Source: Bacillota bacterium (GTDB lineage Bacteria > Bacillota > Clostridia > Christensenellales > Pumilibacteraceae). From it: DNA of 49,117 bases. Positions 44,162 to 49,117 of this stretch are shown piece after piece; the first letter of the stretch is position 1; every line of letters begins with the position of its first letter. A model generated the notes under the pieces. That model searched no databases, was not told where the DNA came from, and saw nothing but the letters and a program-made list of their open reading frames with translations. Where the stretch lies: assembly GCA_009780325.1 (NCBI GenBank), contig WRAF01000015.1, positions 1 to 49,117 on the forward strand, written 5' to 3'. A program made the position numbers and the translations under genes.

Positions 44162-47011
44162 ATGGAACAAGGTTATTTAATTGTGCAGGTTATTGCGGCT
44201 GAAGGAGCTCTTCCTATTGAAAATGCAAAGGTAAGAGTTTTTTCTTTAAACAATGTACTGCTTTATGAGCAAACGACAGATGTCAACGGAAACACCAGTA
44301 AGTTTGCTTTAGATGCTCCTGACAGCAAACTGCAACAATCAATAGAGACTGCAAAAAATGCATATACTCAATACAATGTGTTGGTGGGTGCAAAAGGATT
44401 TACTCCTATTTTAATAGAGGGTGTGACTATTACTGGCGGCTCTGAGTCAGTGCTTCCTGTTAATCTGCACCCGTTATGTGACGGCAGGACAGAAAACTGC
44501 GGTTATGAATACATACAAATCCCGCCTCCTCTTTGTGCTGAAGACACCCCTCCGCAATTACAGCATATAGAACCTGCTTCTCAACCTAATGTCCCTTATA
44601 ATTCACCTGCAGACAGCCCTATATATTATTCGCCGCAAGAGTGGATAGAGGATGGGATAGAAGCACGCAAAAAAGACCATTATTTGCCGCCAATTAATCC
44701 TGTCGGAAGCGTTGCAAGATATGACGATGAATATTTTCCTTTAGAGAATTTTGGTTTTGTTGATTCAATGCAGAATCCAGAATTAAGAATTCAAAATCAA
44801 AGTATGTCTAATAATATGACAGCAGGTAGTGAGCTTGCTAATATGGGAAACGGACTAAGAGTAAATGATTTTTCTAGTCCAAGCAATAATAATGGGCAAG
44901 CGATAAATTATAATAATGCAGGTATGCAAAATCGCCCTAGTGCAGGCAATGAGCCTATTGTTGTTGATGATACTATAACAACTGCTATTGTTCCGACTGC
45001 TTTTGTAGAAGAGCGCTCGCAGCCTATCTCCATTGCTCCTAGATTAGGAGCTTCACCAGGTGCGCATCCAGCGCAAGCTTTAGGTCCTATCTTTTTGCCT
45101 GAATTTGTGCGTGTTAAATTAGGATTGCCAACATCAAATGCACCTGTTGTGCGTGTGCCTTTTATAGACTATATAAAAAATGTAACAAGTTCTGAAATCT
45201 TTGATACCTGGCCAAGAAGTTCAATGCTGGCAAACATTCATGTCATAGTTACTTTTTTATTAAATCGTATTTATTCAGAATGGTATCCGTCAAGAGGTCA
45301 TAATTTTGATATTACTTCAACTACTCAGCATGACCAACGCTTTATTTATGGCCGCAACATTTTTGCTAATATTGACCGCTTAGTAGATGAAGTATATAAT
45401 GTTTTTGCTAGAAGAGTGGGCTTTGCAAATCCATATTTTACGGAATATTGCAACGGAACAACAGCGACTTGCCGTGGATTATCTCAATGGGGGACAGTGA
45501 CGCTTGCTAATAGGGGATATACTCCGCTGCGCATATTGCAATTTTATTATCATAATGATATGCGTCTAGAAGAAACTAATCTTTTTCAATCAGTAGTGTC
45601 ATCATATCCTGGTACGCCGCTTAGGATAGGTTCTCAAGGTCCGGATGTTTTGCGCATACAAAATTTTTTAAATCGTATCCGTACAAATTTTCCTGCTATT
45701 CCGACCATCAGTCCTCCTAATGGGTCATATCAAGCGTCAACTGCTGCATCAGTAAGGGCGTTTCAGCAGTCGCAAAATATGACTGCAGACGGTGTAGTTG
45801 GTTTAAATACATGGAATCGCATAACAAGAATCTATGTTGCAGTAATAAGATTATCAGAGTTAGGCGGTGAGGCAGAGAGAGTGGGATTATCCCCAAACCC
45901 TCCTACTGTTATTATTAGACAAGGTGATAGGGGGGTTAATGTAGCACATCTTCAATATATATTAGATATGTTGTCAAGATACTATGCAAATATACCTGCC
46001 ATTATTAGAGACTCTAGTTTTGGTGCCAATACTAGAAACGCTGTATTAGCATTTCAGCGCATGGTAAACATTAATCCTGACGGAGTAGTTGGACCTGTGA
46101 CTTGGAATAGATTATATCAAGCATATAGAGGAATGACTCATGTTCCTAGTCTTCCCCCTGTGCCGCCTCCAGGGATTGCTCCGCCTGCGCCTGGTCCTCA
46201 AAGACCATATCCAGGTGTTGTGCAGAGAGTAGGGGCTAGAGGAGAGAATGTAAGGTGGATTCAAGAGAGTATTAATATAATAAGGCGTGTGTATCCTGCT
46301 ATTCCTGCTTTAACTGAAGACGGAGTATTTGGTTCGCTTACTCAAAATGCAGTAATAAGATTTCAGCAAACATTTGCACTTGTGCCTGACGGATTGGTTG
46401 GACCAATGACATGGGCTAAATTAAATGATATGAGAAATCAAGTGACAGGCGGCACTGCTGCACCGCAGCCGCCCACAGGCGGACAGCCGCCGCAGCCGCC
46501 AGGGGCAAATATCCCAGCATATCCTGGACATTTGATACAAGAAGGAGCAAGAGGTGATAGTGTTAGGCAAATTCAAGAGGCGCTTAATACAGTGAGAAGA
46601 CGGTTTCCTCAGATTAGACAGCTTAATGTAGACGGAGTTTTTGGACCATTAACAAGGGCAAGTGTAATTGCTTTTCAAGCGGCGATGGGTTTAGTGCAGG
46701 ATGGTATTATAGGACCTATTACTTGGCGGGCACTTATGGAAATGGCTGCAGATTTTAATGCGCCGATGAATTTTAATGGGACGCTATTGACTGTTGGCAG
46801 CAGAGGTGAGGATGTAAGACTTATGCAGCAGTTGATAACTGATTTATCAAGGCAGCATGCATCTATTCCTGTACTTAATGCCGATGGTGTATTTGGACCT
46901 ATTACGCAAGGGGCTGTGAGAGATGTGCAAAGGACATTTGGCCTTAATGCAGACGGAATAATAGGACCTAATACATGGGGTAGAATTGTGAGTGAGTGGA
47001 GAAGATTGTAG
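44162..47011 (+). CDS. SpoIID-like protein with five peptidoglycan-binding repeats
   Basis: A 949-residue cell-wall-associated protein. Residues 1-108 resemble a carboxypeptidase regulatory-like beta domain (AKVRVFSLNN, DVNGNTSKF). A Pro/Asn-rich linker follows. Residues about 330-480 resemble the SpoIID/LytB lytic transglycosylase domain: YIKNVTSSE with the conserved acid, a cysteine pair, and RGLSQWGTVTLANRGYTP. Five PG_binding_1 domains start near 489, 584, 686, 790 and 876, each with GDRGxxV..(I/L)Q and DGVFGPxT...AFQ...DGxxGPxTW. There is no signal peptide, unusual for a wall protein; deposition around a forespore from inside the mother cell would fit but is inference. AGAGG precedes the ATG. 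Confidence 0.85.
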   Translation: MEQGYLIVQVIAAEGALPIENAKVRVFSLNNVLLYEQTTDVNGNTSKFALDAPDSKLQQSIETAKNAYTQYNVLVGAKGFTPILIEGVTITGGSESVLPVNLHPLCDGRTENCGYEYIQIPPPLCAEDTPPQLQHIEPASQPNVPYNSPADSPIYYSPQEWIEDGIEARKKDHYLPPINPVGSVARYDDEYFPLENFGFVDSMQNPELRIQNQSMSNNMTAGSELANMGNGLRVNDFSSPSNNNGQAINYNNAGMQNRPSAGNEPIVVDDTITTAIVPTAFVEERSQPISIAPRLGASPGAHPAQALGPIFLPEFVRVKLGLPTSNAPVVRVPFIDYIKNVTSSEIFDTWPRSSMLANIHVIVTFLLNRIYSEWYPSRGHNFDITSTTQHDQRFIYGRNIFANIDRLVDEVYNVFARRVGFANPYFTEYCNGTTATCRGLSQWGTVTLANRGYTPLRILQFYYHNDMRLEETNLFQSVVSSYPGTPLRIGSQGPDVLRIQNFLNRIRTNFPAIPTISPPNGSYQASTAASVRAFQQSQNMTADGVVGLNTWNRITRIYVAVIRLSELGGEAERVGLSPNPPTVIIRQGDRGVNVAHLQYILDMLSRYYANIPAIIRDSSFGANTRNAVLAFQRMVNINPDGVVGPVTWNRLYQAYRGMTHVPSLPPVPPPGIAPPAPGPQRPYPGVVQRVGARGENVRWIQESINIIRRVYPAIPALTEDGVFGSLTQNAVIRFQQTFALVPDGLVGPMTWAKLNDMRNQVTGGTAAPQPPTGGQPPQPPGANIPAYPGHLIQEGARGDSVRQIQEALNTVRRRFPQIRQLNVDGVFGPLTRASVIAFQAAMGLVQDGIIGPITWRALMEMAADFNAPMNFNGTLLTVGSRGEDVRLMQQLITDLSRQHASIPVLNADGVFGPITQGAVRDVQRTFGLNADGIIGPNTWGRIVSEWRRL

Positions 47012-47028
47012 TTTTTTATAAGTATTGA

Positions 47029-47139
47029 GAACAAAAGTGCCATTCGGGCACATAAGCCCGTGCTATGAGGTCTTCGTGGGCTTGCGCCTTGCGGCACTTC
47101 GGGCGCCCTATATAGGCGCCCTTTTTGTTGATGCAAGCA
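47029..47139 (+). repeat. GC-rich structured 110-base repeat, copy A
   Basis: This copy is about 93-95 % identical by eye to 49008-49117. It is GC-rich in an AT-rich genome. It folds into GTGCC/GGCAC, AAGCCC/GGGCTT, GCGCC/GGCGC and a terminal GGGCGCC-CTATATA-GGCGCCC followed by TTTTTG. The third and fourth hairpins share bases and exclude each other. It lies 17 bases after a plus-strand stop codon and can serve as a terminator. Confidence 0.85.
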
Positions 47140-47140
47140 G

Positions 47141-47265
47141 CTTTCTTTCAGACGATAATTCTTAGCGCATAAAAAAGGCGGCTAAAGCCCACTTCCCTCA
47201 CTTAGAGGTTCGGCTTTTTTGAGTTAGCTTATCCTTTTCTCACAAACGATTTTTCCTATACTATA
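47141..47265 (-). repeat. Intergenic repeat family 2, copy on the minus strand
   Basis: Read on the minus strand it begins TATAGTATAGGAAAAAT, continues AACTCAAAAAAGCCGAACC, then GTGAGGGAAGTGGGCTTTAG and CCGCCTTTTTTATGCGC, and ends TTATCGTCTG. It matches 32291-32420 in order and spacing except for a gap of about 20 bases near the start. Confidence 0.7.
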
Positions 47266-47448
47266 AAAAAACAGGCATGCCAATTATTTGTCATGCTTTT
47301 TTATTGCGCTAGGAAATATATTTCATAAAAATAGGATAACAAAGAAGTGGGTTAAAAGGGGAGGGGAAATGCGAATGCAATGTACTCAGCAGCCTTAAAG
47401 CGCCAAGAGATGCCATCATTAATATTTTAAATTTCTAATACAAATTTC

Positions 47449-47497
47449 TTGACAATATAACATTTTCCATGTTATCATTTCCAATAAATGGGAATAA
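47449..47497 (+). promoter_or_regulatory. Promoter with dyads before the lipoprotein gene
   Basis: TTGACA (47449-47454), 18 bases, TATCAT (47473-47478). ATAACAT-TTTCC-ATGTTAT (47457-47475) fills the spacer, and ATTTCC/GGGAAT follows at about 47477-47497. The layout suggests repression by a dimeric regulator. Confidence 0.6.
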
Positions 47498-47519
47498 TAG
47501 TGGATAGAGGTGAAACAAA

Positions 47520-48065
47520 ATGAAAAAATTTAAGAAGATTTGGACAATTACTCTTTGTCTAAGCCTAGCACTTATTTTATCCGCTTGTGCCGTGTTTATG
47601 GCAAGGGGGCAAGATATGAGGGATTATCAAGCAATCTTTGATAGAAATGGATTTGCACTTATCACTGAAGGGCAAATTTCTAGTCAACCTGTTGTTATTG
47701 ATTCTAGAGATGAATTAGAAGTTTATATTCAAAAAGTGATTAATAGCTTTGATTGGTTAAATGATTTTCCTGATAATAAAAGAGAAATCATAAATGCAAT
47801 AAATGCTTTTTATGCTGAGTTTGATACAAATTTTTTTAGTACGCATAGATTAGTTATTGCCCACATAGATTCAGGCAGCGGATCACTTAGTTTTAATTTA
47901 AACAGATTAAGTCTAGTCAATAATACCTTGGTTGTCAATATTGATAAAAATTCACCGATGGTGCAAACTATGGATTATATCAACCACATCTTGTTTTTAA
48001 GTGTAGCAAGGGGCTATGCAAACTTTGATAATGTTTCTATAAATTTAAATATCCTTCATAGTTAA
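47520..48065 (+). CDS. Small lipoprotein of unknown function
   Basis: A 181-residue exported lipoprotein. A basic start (MKKFKKIW) and hydrophobic stretch end in the lipobox LSAC (Cys 23), so it should be anchored to the outer face of the membrane. The mature part is mixed alpha/beta without a family I recognise (SSQPVVIDSRDELEVYIQKV... LVIAHIDSGSGSLSF). GAGGTG lies before the ATG. Its promoter has a dyad between -35 and -10, suggesting regulated expression. The short-chain dehydrogenase gene follows on the same strand after 74 bases. Confidence 0.85.
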   Translation: MKKFKKIWTITLCLSLALILSACAVFMARGQDMRDYQAIFDRNGFALITEGQISSQPVVIDSRDELEVYIQKVINSFDWLNDFPDNKREIINAINAFYAEFDTNFFSTHRLVIAHIDSGSGSLSFNLNRLSLVNNTLVVNIDKNSPMVQTMDYINHILFLSVARGYANFDNVSINLNILHS

Positions 48066-48113
48066 TCGCTAAAATTTTACTAAAAATTTCCAACTAAATA
48101 ATATAAATGTTTC

Positions 48114-48150
48114 AATGCTCTCATGCTAAAACTATTAGTATGAGAGCATT
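48114..48150 (+). promoter_or_regulatory. Hairpin enclosing the dehydrogenase start codon
   Basis: AATGCTCTCAT (48114-48124) is perfectly complementary to ATGAGAGCATT (48140-48150). A G-U pair and four more pairs (CTAA/TTAG) extend the stem, closed by AACTA. The ATG at 48140 is inside the stem, so folding would hide the start codon in any transcript that begins upstream. Confidence 0.65.
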
Positions 48151-48937
48151 AAATCAAAGAGCGGTCATTGTCGGTGCTTCATCAGGCATCGGCTTAGCTA
48201 CCGCAAAATTATTTATAGAAAACAATGTAGATGTAGTCAATATTTCTAGAAATCAAGCACCCGAGGGCACTGTTGACTTAGATATTTTAGCAGATGCGTC
48301 AACAGAAGGCAGTTTAACTGCTGCGATAGATTATGCTGCACAAGAAGGGAAAATTGACACCTTTATTTATTGTGCAGGCTATTCAATGGCATCTCCATTA
48401 GAGCATTGTGAGCCGCATGATTATCGTTATTTGTTTGATGTCAATTTTTTTGGCATTATAGAGTCACTTAAAGCGGTTATACCTTATATGAAAGAAGTGG
48501 GGGGCAGGATAATATTAGTATCATCACTTGCAGGCACTATCCCGCTTATGTTTGATAGTATTTATTCTGCATCAAAAGCTGCAGTAGATAAACTAGCAGA
48601 AAGTGCAGATTTAGAATTAAAGCCTTATGGGATTAGAGTTACAAGCGTGCGCCCAGGCGGAGTAGCTACCAACTTTACTTTTAAGCGCAATGTATATGGT
48701 GATGAAAAAATTGGTGAATATGCCGACAGACAACATAAGGCTGTTGCAAGCTTAGCAAATATAGAGCAAGGCGGGATGGAGCCTGAGAAGGTGGCAAAAG
48801 CGATTTGGCAAGTGATAGACTCTAAAAATCCGCCGGTTAAAAAGGTAGTTGGTGCAAAAAATATTGCATTTGATGCTGTTACAAAAGTATTACCAAGCGG
48901 TGTTGTAAGTTTTTTAAACAGTACAAGACAAGAGTAA
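48140..48937 (+). CDS. Short-chain dehydrogenase/reductase (SDR)
   Basis: A classical SDR of 265 residues with an NAD(P)-binding Rossmann fold: GASSGIG (12-18), an NNAG-equivalent YCAG (77-80), catalytic S129, Y142 and K146 (YSASK), and the PG motif RPGGVATNF. The substrate is unknown. I prefer the ATG at 48140 (MRALNQRAVIVGASSG) because the fold begins there. An upstream in-frame ATG at 48107 would add eleven residues. Neither has a clear Shine-Dalgarno site, and a stable hairpin covers the 48140 start. A terminator and the second 110-base repeat follow the gene. Confidence 0.9.
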   Translation: MRALNQRAVIVGASSGIGLATAKLFIENNVDVVNISRNQAPEGTVDLDILADASTEGSLTAAIDYAAQEGKIDTFIYCAGYSMASPLEHCEPHDYRYLFDVNFFGIIESLKAVIPYMKEVGGRIILVSSLAGTIPLMFDSIYSASKAAVDKLAESADLELKPYGIRVTSVRPGGVATNFTFKRNVYGDEKIGEYADRQHKAVASLANIEQGGMEPEKVAKAIWQVIDSKNPPVKKVVGAKNIAFDAVTKVLPSGVVSFLNSTRQE

Positions 48938-48980
48938 TTAATAAAAATTAAAAATTCAATAATAGACCTGTTCAATAACC

Positions 48981-49005
48981 TAGATGGCACATCTAAAGTT
49001 TTTTT
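48981..49005 (+). terminator. Rho-independent terminator
   Basis: TAGATG-GCA-CATCTA (48981-48995), AAG, then a run of T. The stem is short, but the T-tract is strong. Confidence 0.65.
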
Positions 49006-49007
49006 AT

Positions 49008-49117
49008 GAACAAAAGTGCCCTTCGGGCACGTAAGCCCGTGCTATGGGGTCTTCGTGGGCTTGCGCCTTGCGGCTACTGGGCGCCCTGCATAGGCGCCCT
49101 TTTTGTTGATGCAAGCA
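49008..49117 (+). repeat. GC-rich structured 110-base repeat, copy B
   Basis: The second copy of the element at 47029-47139. It has the same hairpin order, with GTGCCC/GGGCAC and GGGCGCC-CTGCATA-GGCGCCC then TTTTTG, and ends TTGATGCAAGCA exactly at the window edge. It may continue beyond the window. Confidence 0.85.

Larger units (their letters stand above)
47012..47519 (+). other. Intergenic region with two repeat elements and operator-like promoter
   Basis: No gene. The interval contains the 111-base repeat (47029-47139), a minus-strand family-2 repeat (47141-47265) and a promoter with dyads at 47449-47497. The stretch 47266-47440 shows nothing I recognise. Confidence 0.7.

Overview
The window is AT-rich DNA from a member of the Bacillota, most likely an uncultured clostridial lineage. 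The basis is the mcsA-mcsB-clpC protein-arginine-kinase operon, a two-cysteine-pair ribosomal protein S18, groES-groEL, rpsF-ssb-rpsR, BmrCD/LmrCD-type exporters, a NiCo (czcD) riboswitch, strong Shine-Dalgarno sites and many U-tract hairpin terminators. Species-level assignment is inference.

Layout. 1-1420: terminator, a truncated intergenic repeat and a decayed IS3-family element (201-1420, TTAG target duplication) just downstream of groEL. 1451-3506 (minus): groES-groEL. 3618-7946 (plus): comEB-like dCMP deaminase, mcsA, mcsB, clpC. 8350-26311 (plus): a two-gene accessory locus of about 18 kb. Its first gene encodes a 5212-residue membrane-anchored surface protein (five GLUG-type beta-helix modules, a helical FIVAR-like region, five Fn3/Ig-like domains, eleven tandem FIVAR-like repeats, C-terminal membrane anchor with a cytosolic tail). 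Its second encodes a 713-residue protein in which the DNA-binding N-terminal (SAM-like) domain of a tyrosine recombinase is joined to coiled coil and Q/P/A-rich sequence with no catalytic domain; the gene carries two strong in-frame internal ribosome-binding sites. 26549-29544 (minus): membrane-anchored unknown, cupin, lipoprotein-like unknown. 29579-29653 (minus): tRNA-Arg(ACG) with an unusual leader able to pair with the tRNA 5' half. 29791-30807: zinc-type dehydrogenase without its catalytic zinc ligands. 31110-32278: rpsF-ssb-rpsR. 32658-37831: ABC-F ATPase and a heterodimeric ABC exporter. 37978-38470: Xre repressor and a divergent small gene sharing two palindromic operators. 38529-39610 (minus): cation-efflux transporter under a NiCo riboswitch. 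39716-41440 (minus): homodimeric-type ABC exporter. 41566-43795: PlsC-like and OlsB-like acyltransferases, a likely aminoacyl-lipid pathway. 44162-47011: SpoIID-like protein with five peptidoglycan-binding repeats. 47520-48937: small lipoprotein and a short-chain dehydrogenase.

How the parts may work together. GroESL, McsAB and ClpC are protein quality control (no CIRCE or ctsR is visible). The giant surface protein and its cytosolic neighbour are the best candidate for an undescribed system: adhesive extracellular modules, a transmembrane segment, an internal tail, and a partner with DNA-binding ancestry. Three dispersed intergenic repeat families occur, two of them ending in U-tract hairpins. 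Several genes (3618, 29791, 38255, the minus-strand gene ending at 41440, perhaps 42902) have a -10 box exactly six bases before the ATG and no Shine-Dalgarno site, which suggests leaderless mRNAs beside conventional ones.
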